From Prionace glauca (taxonomy: Eukaryota > Chordata > Chondrichthyes > Carcharhiniformes > Carcharhinidae): a DNA stretch of 64,000 nt. The position numbers and the translations under genes were made by a program. Under the pieces are notes generated by a model, which was given only the letters and a program-made list of their open reading frames with translations, did not search any database and was not told the origin of the DNA. This document shows positions 21,080-31,208 of this stretch, piece after piece. The stretch lies in the NCBI GenBank assembly GCA_037974335.1, contig CM075760.1, forward strand, positions 18,942,960-19,006,959, given 5' to 3'. The number at the start of each line of letters is the position of its first letter. Position 1 is the stretch's first letter.

Positions 21080-22110
21080 CCCCCCCACATCTCCGAAGGG
21101 CAAAAAACATTAGCGGATGTCATATATGGACCTCCAAACTGCAGTGGTGATGTTGGGAATGGCATTAAACACAAAATCAGAGATGCATGTGATAAGGGAG
21201 TATTGGTGATCATGGATGATTTTAATTTGGTAAAAAGTCTGACAACACCAGGTTTTAGTCCAACCGATTTATTTGATAATATTCTCACAAGCAAGCAAGC
21301 TTTCGAGGGGACTGCCTCTTCGTCAGGTGAATGGAGAGTTCTGGCCTCAGACAGAGCATATAAAGCACAGACAGTTGCTGATTGACCATGCAGACGCTAC
21401 GACAACGGATGAATGAACATCGCTCGACAGTCACCAGGCAAGACTGTTCCCTTCCTGTTGGCGAACACTTCAGCGGTCACGGGCATTCAGCCTCTGACCT
21501 TCGGGTAAGCATTCTCCAAGGCGGCCTCATGACACACGACAGCGCAGAGTCGCTGAACAGAGACTGATAGCCAAGTTCCGCACACATGAGGACGGTCTCA
21601 ACAGGGATCTTGGGTTCATGTCGCACTATCAGTAACCCTCGTGACTTGCCTGGGTTTGCAAAACCTCACTTACTGTACTGTCTGGAGACAATACACATCT
21701 CTTTAAACTGTGATCAGTGCTCCTTCCACTCACATTATCAGCCACTTTAAGACTTGAACAGCAGATTAGGTGTAAGGATTCGCATTCTAATCAGCAACTA
21801 TCTGTGCTTTATATGCTCTGTCTGAGGCCAGAACTCTCCATTCACCTGACGAAGAGGCAGTCCCCTCGAAAGCTTACTTGCTTGTGAGAATATTATCAAA
21901 TAAATCAGTTGGACTAAAACCTGGTGCTGTCAGACTTTTTACTGTGTTTACGCCAGTCCAATGCCGGCACACCCACATCATGATTTTAATTTGCACATAG
22001 ATTGAGCAAATCAAATTAGCCACAATGCCGTAGAAGAGAATTCCTGGAATGTATACAGGATGGTTTAATTGATCAATATGTGGAGGAACCAACTGGAGAG
22101 CAAGCCAGCA
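21080..22110 (+). mobile_element. Old LINE endonuclease fragment, split by a Penelope-like element
   Basis: Before 21229 the plus strand reads VIYGPPNCSGDV, then VLVIMDDFNL, equivalent to the YRPP and GDFN blocks of the CR1-like endonuclease. After 21994 it continues as LECIQDGLIDQYVEEPTGEQ, the block that follows in the intact LINE (QEGFLTQYVDRPTRGE). The intervening 750 bases are the Penelope-like element. The LINE itself is old with several stops. Confidence 0.75.
21230..21979. mobile_element. Short Penelope-like element with inverted ends and GIY-YIG remnant
   Basis: The left end begins GTAAAAAGTCTGACAACACC and the right end is its inverted counterpart, running on to CAATGCCGGCAC and CCACATC. 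A direct duplication ATGATTTTAATTTG flanks the element (21216-21229, 21980-21993). Inside, plus-strand sequence encodes the end of the GIY-YIG endonuclease typical of Penelope-like elements (LRQRMNEHRS, LPVGEHFSGHGHSASDLRVS). The reverse transcriptase is absent, so mobility would need help in trans. The same end sequences form the hairpin element at 8238. Confidence 0.85.
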
Positions 22111-22394
22111 AGCCAGTACTGTGTCGTGAGAAGGGAATCATTGCCAATCCAATTGTACCAGACACCTTCAGGATGAGCAACTGCAACATGATAGATTTTT
22201 TAAAATCAAACTGGAGAATGAGGTAGTTGATTCGGAGATGAGGGTGCTCAATCTTAAGAAAACTATGAGGATATGAGACGTGAGTTGGCCTTGATAGATT
22301 GGGGAGAGTTACTTTAAGAGATGACAGTGGATAGATGGCACAGGGAGCAAACCTGTGATTACAACCCAAGAGGTCCTGCTTTTTAACTTTCTAC

Positions 22395-23045
22395 CTAACT
22401 CCCTTAACTGCTGTTGCAGGACATCGTCACTCTTCCTACCTTTGTACCAATATGTAACATGGCCACTGGTTGTTCACTCTCTCACTTCAGAATGCTTACT
22501 GCCCTTTTGGAGACTTCCTGGACCCTGACACCAGGGAGGCAACACAACATCCTGAAGTCTCTTTCATGCCCACAGAAGCACCTATTTGCACCCCTAACTA
22601 TACAGCTCCTTATAACTATTGCTCTAGTGCTCTTTGTACCTCCCTGCTTAATAACAAAGCCAGCCGTGGTGCCAGTGCTCTGTTTGCTGTATTTATCCCC
22701 CAATAGGCTATAACTCTCCAACAGTATCCAAAACAGTGTACTTGTTAGAGAAGGAGATGACCACAGGGGATTCCTACGTTGACTGCCTGCCCCTTCTAGC
22801 AGTCACCCATCTATCTGCCTGCACCTTGGGTGTGGCCAAGTTTCTAAAGCTCCTATCTATGACACTTTCCGTCATCTTCATTCTGCTAAGTGCATCCAAC
22901 TGTTGCTCGAACCTATCCATGCTGGCCGTAAGGAGCTGCAAGTGGGTGCATTTCCTGTAGATTTAGTCATCCGGGACGCTGGAAGCATCACAGATCTCCC
23001 ACATCTCACAAGTGCAGCACTCAACCCCACTGACTGACATTTTGA
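22395..23045 (-). pseudogene. CR1-like LINE ORF1 relic
   Basis: On the minus strand, from about 23042, a Cys-rich start (CCTCEMW...YRKC), a coiled-coil-like HLQLLTASMDRFEQQLDALS, a WVTARRGRQ block and then the hydrolase-like IVIRSCIVRGANR and LCCLPGVRVQEV are seen. The same blocks occur in ORF1 at 16355-17356 (WVTATRRGK, LVIGDSTVKG, VCCLPGAGVQDV). The catalytic Gly-Asp-Ser is lost (IRSC). Many stops; dead and old. Confidence 0.8.
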
Positions 23046-23269
23046 GCACCAATTAAATTATTGAAGAACATTTATAAAACTCTTACCTTCACTTTTACCT
23101 TCTTGCAGTATCCTCTTTTTCAGATAAATTGGGGTTGTTCTCCTTGGAGCAAAGTGGATTGATAGAGGTGTACAAAGGTACGTGGAGGTGTCGAAGTTTA
23201 CATGCTCTGTTTACACATATACAAGCTTTCTGGGTCATCCAGTCTCGAAACGTTGGTTCATTTTCTCTG

Positions 23270-23610
23270 AAGTGGAGATGGCGGTGTTGGACCGGGGTAA
23301 ACACAGTAAGAAGTCTCAATGCACCAGATTAAAGTGCAATGGGTTTACTTGGTAGCAAAATCCACTAGCTTTCTGTGTGCTGCTCGTTCGTCAGGTGAGT
23401 GGGAGTTCTGTCCACAAACAAGGCATAGAAAGACACAAACTCAATTTACAAAATAATGGTTGGAATGCAAATTTTTGCAGGTAATCAAGTCTTAAAGGTA
23501 CAGACAATGTGAGTGGGGAGAGTGTTCTATTCTCTCTCCACAGATGCTGTCAGATCTGCTTAGATTTTACAGTATTTTCTGTTTTTATTTCCCTTTATTT
23601 TTCGTTCCCT
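23270..23610. mobile_element. Penelope-like element end fragment plus dispersed repeat
   Basis: GGTAAACACAGTAAGAAGTCTC, TTCGTCAGGTGAGTGGGAG and GACACAAACTCAATTTACAAAAT are the left-arm sequence seen at 5545-5840. It breaks off at 23530 and continues into TTCTCTCTCCACAGATGCTG and TTCTGTTTTTATTTC, a short repeat also found at 40675, 41895, 48218 and, inverted, at 61196 and 62138. Confidence 0.7.
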
Positions 23611-23699
23611 GTCACCGCTCTGCCTCATCAATGAGACATTGGGACTCAGAGAGTTGATGCAATTTGATGGACAAGTTGTCTCCATTCTGAACAATGGGG

Positions 23700-24150
23700 A
23701 ACAAGCTCCTCCCACTTAATGACATCATTGCCCTCTACAAACATGGCGGCCGCGAGTACGCACTGCTGCATATTGCCCCCAATAAAGATGGCGAACGTTA
23801 ACTCGGGACGAACCTGAGGAGCTGCGGCCCTGCTCGGTACAAACTGGGTCCGGGAAGACCCCTTCCGCGGTTTGCTACTTACACCACATGCTTACGCATC
23901 GTTTTCACCCACCTGGGCGATCCATTGCTCTCTCCGTACCGCCAATCACCTCCAACAGATTTCCCAGCCCAAAACAAAGTCTACTTTCCACCGCCATTAC
24001 TCACACTGCGCATGCTCCAATCAAAGCTGGACCCGCCCCTCTTTCGCTCCTATTGGTTGGAGGACCGAACGCTCCCGTTCAGTCCTCCAGCACCCCTCTT
24101 CCTATTGGTCCCCGCCGCCGTCAATCAGCCGGGCATTGTGACAGTGACTT
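23700..24150. promoter_or_regulatory. CpG-rich promoter-like region without a recognised gene
   Basis: The region contains an AACATGGCGGCCGC and an AAAGATGGCG (YY1-type cores, 23740 and 23784), a TGCGCATGC (NRF1-type, near 24008), GC-box-like CCCGCCCC, and several CCAAT boxes in both directions (CCAATCA near 23940 and 24017, CTATTGGTT near 24051, CTATTGGTC near 24104, CCAATAAT at 24160). CpG density is clearly above its surroundings. No exon or conserved frame adjoins it, so the gene it serves, if any, is unknown. It could be a decayed promoter. Confidence 0.5.
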
Positions 24151-24524
24151 GCTATTTGTCCAATAATAACAGAGTCTCAGTGTAATAATGACACACACAC
24201 AGGCTCCAGTCCAATCAGAGTGGAGATGGAGCAGAGAGAAAACACAGTAAAACACTGACTGATTCTGAGTGTAACATAAACAGTGTTTGTTCACATAATA
24301 AGAGTCACATTGCAGTATGTTAGTGAACACAGCATTAGATCCAATGTAATGATAATACAGTCAGTATCCAGTGCACCATAACCAAAGTTTAGGTTTCATT
24401 TGATAGTGTGACTGAGTCATGGTCTCTTGATATAATGTATTTAAATTCCAGTGTGTGTTACTCTGCCACTGTCAGTATCAAACAATAACCTGTCTGTTAT
24501 TCCAATTCTGCTGTATTTTACAAC

Positions 24525-24694
24525 GTCGATGGTAGTCATGACATAGAGATGCCGGCGTAAATACAGTAAGAAGTCTCAAAACACCAGGTTAAAGTCCAAC
24601 CAGTTTATTTGATAGTAATCCCACAAGCTTTACTATCAAATAAGCTGGTTGAATTTAAACCTGGTGTTGTGAGACTTCTTACTGTATTTTACAA
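24525..24694. mobile_element. Second hairpin element from Penelope-like ends
   Basis: Arms at 24556-24621 and 24630-24694 are near-complete inverted repeats (ACAGTAAGAAGTCTCAAAAC and its complement), with almost no loop. TATTTTACAAC occurs at both borders (24514-24524 and about 24685-24695), consistent with a target duplication. Arms differ at several bases, so the copy is older than the one at 8238 and comes from another subfamily of ends (AGTCTCA rather than AGTCTGAC). Confidence 0.78.
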
Positions 24695-24699
24695 CTGCA

Positions 24700-25415
24700 G
24701 CTCCTGGGGCTGACTGGAATCCGGTATAATAATAATCACAAACGTCGGTTTCAGTGTCTCTGAGGTCATTTGAACTGCAGGTAATCTGACCTTAAGGGAG
24801 ACAAGAGGCCCAACAAACATCCGATTACAATAGGAGGACAAGATGTAAGGGAGCAATGATATTTTAAACTGTCTGTGTTATGGTGAGTGTCACTGGGAAG
24901 TGAGTGATAAAATAGAAGTGGAAACATTATAACAGAGACACATGTGACTGACTCAGCCTGACTGAGAGCTGTTATATTTGTGGCGAGAATAATGAGGGCA
25001 TGAGAATCTCCTGAGATTTCTGATATCTGAGGTATATCTGTTAGAGGAACTGAAAATAATCAGTTCCTTCTCATGGTTATCTGCAGTTCTCAAGTTACAC
25101 AGACACATAGGAAACAGATCTGACAGTTCATCAAACCCAAGGGTTTAATCTTCTGTTTCAGACATGTTGTGACTGAAAAGATCAAATATTAAAACCTTAT
25201 GGGGGATGTCAAGAAGATGAGTGAACTAATTAATCCCGTTCACCATAACTCTGTGAATATTTAGCCAATTTCCTTTTAAACTTACTATTAAACCTGCTCC
25301 TAGCACATGTCAGGTTGTGCATTGCAGATCATATGATTGTGTAAAAAAATCTCCTTATCACCCCCTTCAATTCTGTTGTCAATTATATTAAATCTCTGTG
25401 TCCTCTGCTTAAGGT
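24700..25415. other. Unassigned intergenic sequence
   Basis: Ordinary-complexity sequence with no recognised exon, tRNA or repeat end. The last part, TAATCCCGTTCACCATAACT to AATCTCTGTGTCCTCTGCTT, resembles an old LINE but I could not place it. Confidence 0.4.
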
Positions 25416-25416
25416 C

Positions 25417-26222
25417 TAGATCGTAATAACTGAGGGAGGTTTAGGACAGAGGTTACTGATACAAGTCCCAGATTGTAATAACTGAGAGAGGTTCAGGGCA
25501 GAGTTTACTGATACACAGCCCAGATTGTAATAACTGAGAGAGGTTTAGGGCAGAGATTACTGATACGAGGCCCAGATTGTAATAACTGAGAGAGGTTTTG
25601 GGCAGAGATTACTGATACAAGGCCCGGATTGTAATAACTGAGGGAGGTTTAGGACAGAGATTACTGACACAAGGCCCAGATTGTAATAACTGAGAGAGGT
25701 TTAGGGCAGAGATTACTATTACACGGCCCAGATTGTAATAACTGAGAGAGGTTTAGGGCAGAGATTACTGATACAAGACCCAGATTGTAATTACTGAGAG
25801 AGGTTTAGGGCAGAGATTACAGATACAAGGCCCAGATTGTAATAACTGAGAGAGGTTTTGGGCAGGGATTACTGATACAAGGCCCAGATTGTAATAACTG
25901 AGAGAGGTTTAGGGCAGAGATTACTGACACAAGGCCCAGATTGTAATAACTGGGAGAGGTTTAGGGCACAGATTACTGATACAAGGCCCAGATTGTAATA
26001 ATTGAGAGAGATTTAGGGCAGAGATTACAGATACAACGCCCAGATTATAATAACTGAGAGGGGTTTAGGGCAGAGATTACTGATACAACGCCCAGATTAT
26101 AATAACTGAGAGGGGTTTAGGGCAGAGATTACTGATACAAGGCCCAGATTGTAATAACTGAGAGAGGTTTTGGGCAGAGATTACTGATACAACGCCCAGA
26201 TTATAATAACTGAGAGGGGTCC
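25417..26222. repeat. 52-bp minisatellite, about 15 copies
   Basis: The unit contains GATTGTAATAACTGAGAGAG, GTTTAGGGCAGAGATTACTG and ATACAAGGCCCA. The first two copies start 52 bases apart (25423 and 25475), and the spacing is kept along the array. Copies differ by single substitutions such as GAGGGAGG or GACACAAGG. A variant with GGGGTTTAGG and ACAACGCC is confined to the right end (after 26040), so the array shows local homogenisation. Confidence 0.95.
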
Positions 26223-26415
26223 TCTTCACCACATCAGGGTGTGGTGTGAGTTTGCATCTCTCGGTTATATTGGAAGTCAGTGGCAATGTCCAATTTCAGG
26301 ATAAATGACTTTTAATCTTGGACTGCACCACTGTTTTAATCCAGACCTGAACATGTCAACAAATATCCCATTAATTTCTAAATAAGTATCCCAACATTTG
26401 CAAAGTCTCTGTTTC

Positions 26416-26720
26416 TCATTTGTGTGTAAAATCCCTACAGTACAAGGGGAGGCCATTCAGTCCATCAAGTCTGCACTAACCACAATCCCATCATGCCCTG
26501 TCCCCGTATCCCACACATTTACCCTGCAACTTCCCCTGTCACTGAAGCATGACCAATCAACCTCTCCCACACATCTTTAAACAGTGGGAGGAAACCGGAG
26601 CACACAGAGGAAACCCACGCAGACATGGGGAGAACGTGCAAACTCCACACAGTCACACAAGGCCAGAATTGAACCAAGTCCCTTTGAGGCAGCAGTGCGA
26701 ACCAGTGTGCCACAGTGGTG
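26416..26720 (-). mobile_element. tRNA-derived SINE, decayed
   Basis: On the minus strand the head (CACTGTGGCACACTGGTTCG, then a B-box-like GGTTCAATTCTGGCC) is followed by GTTTGCACGTTCTCCCCATG and GGTTTCCTCTGTGTGCTCCG. A tail with TGCAGACTTGATGG is at the left. It is the same family as 20268. Confidence 0.8.
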
Positions 26721-26819
26721 CCAGTATCTGGTGGTTGTTCACAGTTGGCAATGGGACAATGTTAAATGGACAGTTTAGTCGGATTGGATAACCATTTGGA
26801 TTTACAAAAGTGTTTCCAG

Positions 26820-27330
26820 GGCTGGGGAATTGTGGTGATGAGGAAAGACGGGATTGCCAAGGTTTGTTTTCATCAGAGCAGAGGAGGCTGTGGGGGACTG
26901 AACTGAGGTGTCCAAAATTATGAGGGAGCCAAGACAGGGTGGATAGAAAAGGCCTGTTTCCCCTGAGCAGAGAAAGGTCACTTATTGTGGGTGGGTGGGG
27001 ATGGGGGCGGTGGGAGGGGGGTTAGTGGGGGCTGCACAGATATAAAGGGATAGGTGGAAGGATTCGAGGGGGCATTAGGAAAAGGGTCCACATTCAAGGG
27101 ATGGTGGGTGTCTGGAATTCGCTGCCTAAACTGATGGTTCAGCCAGAAATCTCTTGGCTCACTCGCATCGCACACAGATCTGTAGCTGAAATGCTGGAAC
27201 CTGTAGTAAGGGGGGCTACGGGCTGGATGGCTGGAAACGGCGATTAGAATGAATGGCAAGTCTTTATTTCCCAAGCTGGTGAAGATGTGATGGGCTGAAT
27301 GCCCTCTTTCTGTGCCACAACCTTTCCCCT
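26820..27330 (+). mobile_element. Old LINE 3' region
   Basis: CAGGGTGGATAGAAAAGGCC, ATTAGGAAAAGGGTCCACATT, GTCTGGAATTCGCTGCCTAA and TGATGGGCTGAATGCCCTC follow the order of the CR1-like C-terminal blocks (RVD...LFP, GRNFF, WN-LP) and tail. A G-rich run lies in the middle (26988-27030). No open frame. Confidence 0.65.
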
Positions 27331-27540
27331 GCTTTCTGTTAGCCCCATTGATGGGCAGAATGGAGGAGTGAGCTGGTTTTTAATTAGTAACAAGAGCAGG
27401 AATGAAGGAAAATGTTGATGCGAAACTGATTGTTTTTTGACTGATTTCCAGCCCTCCTCTCATCAAAGTGAGCAAGAAATCATCACCCCGCCCCCACCCC
27501 CCCACCTGTCCTGTGCTCCCTCCAAATACACTTGCCTGAG

Positions 27541-28330
27541 TGGCAGCACATTAGCACAGTGGTTAGCACTGCAGCCTCCTAGTGCCAAGGACCCATGTTC
27601 AATTCCAGCCTCGGGTCATTGTCTGTGTGGGGTTTTCATGTTCCTCCCATATAGAATCATAGAGGTTTACAGCATGGAAACAGGCCCTTCAGCCCAACTG
27701 CTCCATGCTGCCCTTTTTAAAAACCCCTAAGCTAATCCCAATTGCTTGTATTTGGCCCATATCCCTCTCCCTATCACACCCAAGTAACTGTCTGAATGCA
27801 TTTTAAATGACAAAATTGTACCCATCTCTACGACTATGTCTGGCAGCTTGTTCCAGACACTCACCACCCGCTGTGTGAAAAAAAAATCTCCTCTGGACAC
27901 TTTTGTATCTTTCCCCTCCCATCTTAAACGTAGGCCCTCTAGTTTTAGACTCCCCTAACTTTGGGAAAATATATTGACTATCGAGCTGATCTGTGCCCCT
28001 CATTATTTTATAGACCTCTATAAGATCACCCCTCAGCCTCTTATGCTCCAGTGAAAAAAGTCACAGTCTATCCAGCTTCTCCTTATAACTCAATCCATCA
28101 AGTCCCAGTAACATCCTAGTAAATCTTTTCTGCACTCTTTCTAGTTTAATAATATCCTTTCTATAATAGGGTGACCAGAATATCTGTGGGGTCTGAAAGA
28201 TGGGCAGGCTACGCAGATTGACCGTGCTAAATTCTCCCTTAATGTCCAAAGATGTGAAGGTTAGGGGGATTCGAGAGTAATGTGGGGTTACGGGAATAGG
28301 GTAAAGTGTTCTGTTGACATAGATTTGATG
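27541..28330 (+). mobile_element. tRNA-derived SINE split by a LINE fragment
   Basis: The head (TTAGCACAGTGGTTAGCACT, GTTCAATTCCAGCCTCGGG) stops after TGTTCCTCCCATAT at 27652; the SINE body and tail resume at about 28190 (GCTACGCAGATTGACCGTGC, TGTCCAAAGATGTGAAGG, GGGTTACGGGAATAGGG). Between them is a minus-strand LINE piece. Some SINE sequence at the junctions is missing, so a simple insertion is likely but not proven. Confidence 0.65.
27652..28188 (-). mobile_element. Old CR1-like LINE 3' fragment
   Basis: Minus-strand blocks VQKRFTRMLLGLDGLSYKEK, RGTDQLDSQYIFPK and the tail GGGCTGAAGGGCCTGTTTCC ending in TATGATTCTATA are seen. It matches the copies at 3455 and 45435. Confidence 0.8.
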
Positions 28331-28396
28331 CACTGTCGGGATTTTATTTTAGTAATTGTGGGGGCGGGGGGGGGGCGTAGTTTGATATCTGGAGGA

Positions 28397-28710
28397 GAGT
28401 GTTGCAACACAGTGGCACAGTGGTTAGCATTGCTGCCTCTCAGCATAAGGGCCCCAAATTCTATTCCCAGCTTGGGTCAGTGTCTGTGTAGAGTTTGCAC
28501 ATTCTCCCCATGTCTGCACGGGTTTCCTCCAGATGGTCTGGTTTCCTCCAGCAGTCCAAAAGACGTGATGGTTAGATGCATTGGCCATATTAAATTCTCC
28601 ATCAGTGTTTCCCGAACAGGAATGTGGCGACTCGGGAATTTTCACAGGAATTGCATTGCAGTGTTAATGTAAGCCGACTTATTAGTGACACTAATAAATA
28701 AACTTAAACT
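28397..28710 (+). mobile_element. tRNA-derived SINE, full-length type
   Basis: Head GGCACAGTGGTTAGCATTGC, weakened B box AAATTCTATTCCCAGCTTGG, body CATTCTCCCCATGTCTGCAC and GGTTTCCTCC, tail AATGTAAGCCGACTTATTAG and AATAAATAAAC. Same subfamily tail as 20268 (GTAAGCC-ACTT), distinct from the CACTGTAGGGTTCTATG tail at 31412 and 52098. Confidence 0.82.
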
Positions 28711-28944
28711 GCAGGTCTAGGCGCCGCTGTGACAATGCACCCTCTTGTTTAAACACTCTGCAATGCTGAGACTGGGGAGAGGAGTGAACAACAGGGAGCA
28801 GCATTGCAGCTTCTCTCCCCCCATTGAAACTGGGATTGTTGCTCCATCTGCTGCACCATCCCCACCACATCCACTGGGGGGCAATATGGACAATGGGCTG
28901 CAGGCAGACCTCACTGCGCCTGCGCCACAATCAGTCACCGCCGG

Positions 28945-29080
28945 CGGCGGCCATCTTGCGTTGCCAGGGGAGACGGCCGGTGGCCATCTTGTATTGCCAG
29001 GGGAGACGATCGGCGTCCATCTTGCGTTGCCAGGGGAGACGGCCGGCATCCATTTTGCGTTGCCAGGGGAGACGGCGTGC
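28945..29080. repeat. 33-bp tandem repeat carrying a YY1-type motif, 4 copies
   Basis: CCATCTTG-type cores lie at 28951, 28984, 29017 and 29050, spaced exactly 33 bases, each followed by GTTGCCAGGGGAGACG (one copy ATTGCC). The first is in GGCGGCCATCTTG, the YY1 consensus. The 33-base period makes an 11-residue repeat in open frames on both strands, but these frames have no other sign of coding. The array lies in a CpG-rich stretch that also has CTGCGCCTGCGCC. Confidence 0.85.
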
Positions 29081-29109
29081 CACGCGCTGCACTCTGGGGG
29101 AATTCACCT

Positions 29110-29620
29110 CCTGCACATGCGCCCAGGCAGTTACATTTTAATCTTATAATATTTTGAATCTTGATGATTATTATTCAAATCCTCACCCGTCAGACTTTCG
29201 GTTCCTTCTCCATTCTGGAAAATCGTTTCTGTTTTTTATTCCGTCTGTTATTAAATCACTCCAGCGCGATACGCTCTGGGAAAATACTACAGCACATGCG
29301 CGGTTCCGCCACCTGCCTCTTTATAAAAATATGTATTTTATTTAATTTTAATTCCGCTCCGGGCGGGATTTCCGGGTGGGAATTTCTCTCACTTTCTACA
29401 TTTCTGAACCGTCGCTTATTCCCTACCGAGGGGGAAAAGACTGATGGTGACGTCACTGCAATATGGCGGCTGTCCCCGCCTCTTTTCAGGACCCGGATGT
29501 TCCACCAACGAGCAGCGCCCGGGCCGGAGTGGGCAAGAGGTGACACTGGGCGGAGCAGCGCCCGGGCGTGTTACAGCGACCCCCGGTGGTCAGGAAGGGA
29601 AATAGCAGTAGCACAGTCTC
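29110..29620. promoter_or_regulatory. CpG-rich promoter-like region with CRE and YY1 motifs
   Basis: CACATGCGCCC and CACATGCGCGG (NRF1-like), the palindromic CRE TGACGTCA at 29448-29455 and, 5 bases further, AATATGGCGGC (YY1-type) at 29460-29470 are followed by GC-rich sequence with CpG to about 29600. This set is typical of housekeeping-type promoters. I cannot identify a downstream exon on either strand; the open frame at 29161-29724 crosses it and has no motif. Confidence 0.5.
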
Positions 29621-30000
29621 TGCCCAAAGGCTTCCCCAGTTCAGCTGCTCAGAGACACTGGGAACCTCTTCAACTGGAAACTTCAGCTTCTCACATTCAC
29701 CCCCTGTGTTCAGTCATTGTTTAATAGACAAACTCTGTAGTGAAATCAGAAACAACTTGTTCACATTAAAGAGGATGGGAATCTGAACCATTCTGCTCAA
29801 AAGGCTCTGCTCGCCTTGAAATTTCAATTGAAATGTTCAAGATGAGAATTTATAGATACAAGTCATGTTGTACGTGGAACACTCATGATGCCACAATAAG
29901 ATCAGTACAGACACCTCACAGGGTTGTGTGACTGGAGGAGATGTCAGAGATGGAGTAGTTAAATATAGAGCGACAGGGTCTGAAGCTCAGTTTTGGGTAA

Positions 30001-30150
30001 AGAAAAATGGCAGTACAAAGAACATTACAGCAAACATTACAAAGAAAATTACAGCACAGGAACCCCCTACTCTCTGTGCAAACAATCTGCCATGTCCATC
30101 TCCTTTAAACCTTGCCCCTCGAACCTTAAAGCATGCCTTCATCGGCCGGG
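30001..30150 (-). mobile_element. CR1-like LINE 3' tail fragment
   Basis: ACAAAGAACATTACAGCAAAC and AATTACAGCACAGGAACCCC are the reverse complement of a TTCTATG/TTTGTTC-type LINE tail (CCTGTGCTGTAATTTT). It lies at the left border of the tRNA cluster. Confidence 0.55.
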
Positions 30151-30159
30151 GCATTTTGT

Positions 30160-30480
30160 TCCTGAACATTATCTGAATCTCGATGTTACACCCATAGTAT
30201 CTTCGCTCTGGCCTCGGCCTCAAATGCTTTGTGTCAAATAAGAAATGATGAATTGTTTGATGCATTGCCAGGAAAGAAACTTTCCTATTTTGACACCTGC
30301 ACATATCAGCAAGCCATCCAGTCTATAAGACAATTTAATAGGTTTAGGTGCAGACTAACATAGTTAATCACCATCTGAAACATGCTAGGGTGAGGGAAGT
30401 CTGTATGATTCCAGTTTGGTGCTGAATATTATCAGAATCTCTATGTTACAGTCATATTATCTTTGCACTGACCTCAGCTT
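30160..30480. repeat. Decayed copy of the sequence that follows tRNA-Val genes
   Basis: ATTATCTGAATCTCGATGTTA, CAAATGCTTTGTGTCAAATA and AGTTAATCACCATCTGAAAC match the 3' flanks of the tRNA-Val genes at 36176, 41036 and 55678. No tRNA-Val remains here; the LINE tail at 30001-30150 occupies its place. Confidence 0.6.
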
Positions 30481-30807
30481 GAAATGCTTTCTCCAAAATC
30501 AGAAATGCTGAATTTTATGAAAAAATTGACAAAATTGTGTAAATTCTCTAAGACATGTTTAATTTTGTCCAAAATGTATTTGAGGTTAGCATCTATTTAA
30601 TATCCTAATCTTATTGAATGATTTTTTTTCCGAAAAAAAAACTTAAAATAGTCGGTTGCTGTGCATTAGCAATTTCCGAACATTACTTTCTCCAGAGAAG
30701 CTGAAAATATGCTTGGCAGCATTTCTCTGAATAAATAAAAAGCTATTAAATACCTTTTTCATCGAAAGTAACAAGGAATTTGTGAACACCTTTTAAAGGT
30801 TCGTACT

Positions 30808-30866
30808 GAGCTAACCAGGAGTCTTCTGAGCGATAGTCAGACGCATTATACATTGCGCCACTAGCC
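30808..30866 (-). pseudogene. tRNA-Arg relic, 3' truncated
   Basis: The minus strand reads AGTGGCGCAATGTATAATGC and GTCTGACTATCGCTCAGAAG, matching the D arm and anticodon arm of vertebrate tRNA-Arg(ACG), with the anticodon loop altered. The T arm stops after CTGGTTAGCTC and the 3' acceptor strand is missing. The copy at 56794-56853 stops at the same place. Confidence 0.75.
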
Positions 30867-31136
30867 TACATGTAAAATTGGGATAGTTGTTACATATTAG
30901 TTCGACGTTTCGAAAGTTTCAGGCAGAAACATTGTCAAAAAGTTTGCTTTTACTTGTGAGGAAAAGGTCCATTATTGAGATTGTCTTTATTCATTTCCTA
31001 TCATCCCTAATTGCCCTTGAATTGAGTAACAGCAGCTGAACGGGCTGGGAAATTCTCCTCTCGATTAGGACTTGGTGATAAACTTAAATGAAACGCCCTT
31101 CAGCCAATCCATCATCTGTATTTGCAAATTAAAACA

Positions 31137-31208
31137 AGGTTCCACCGAGATTTGAACTCGGATCGCTGGATTCAGAGTCCAGAGTGCTCACCATTACACC
31201 ACAGAACC
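31137..31208 (-). tRNA. tRNA-Gln (CTG)
   Basis: A 72-base cloverleaf: acceptor GGTTCTG...(C)GGAACC, with a slightly changed base pair against the vertebrate consensus; D arm TGTAATGGTGAGCA; anticodon loop CTCTGAA with anticodon CTG; T arm GAGTTCAAATCTC. A and B boxes are intact. It reads CAG codons. The duplicate at 57122 has the same anticodon; the more distant paralogue at 52517 has TTG. Confidence 0.92.

Noticed and set aside
23872-24185. Three overlapping proline/serine-rich frames of 86-92 codons
   Set aside because: They cross a CpG-rich promoter-like region in all three plus frames at once, which points to low stop-codon content rather than coding.
28745-29149. 135-codon frame with an 11-residue repeat (HLALPGETAGG)
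   Set aside because: The repeat is the 33-bp YY1-motif array read through. Frames are open on both strands for the same reason and no domain is present.
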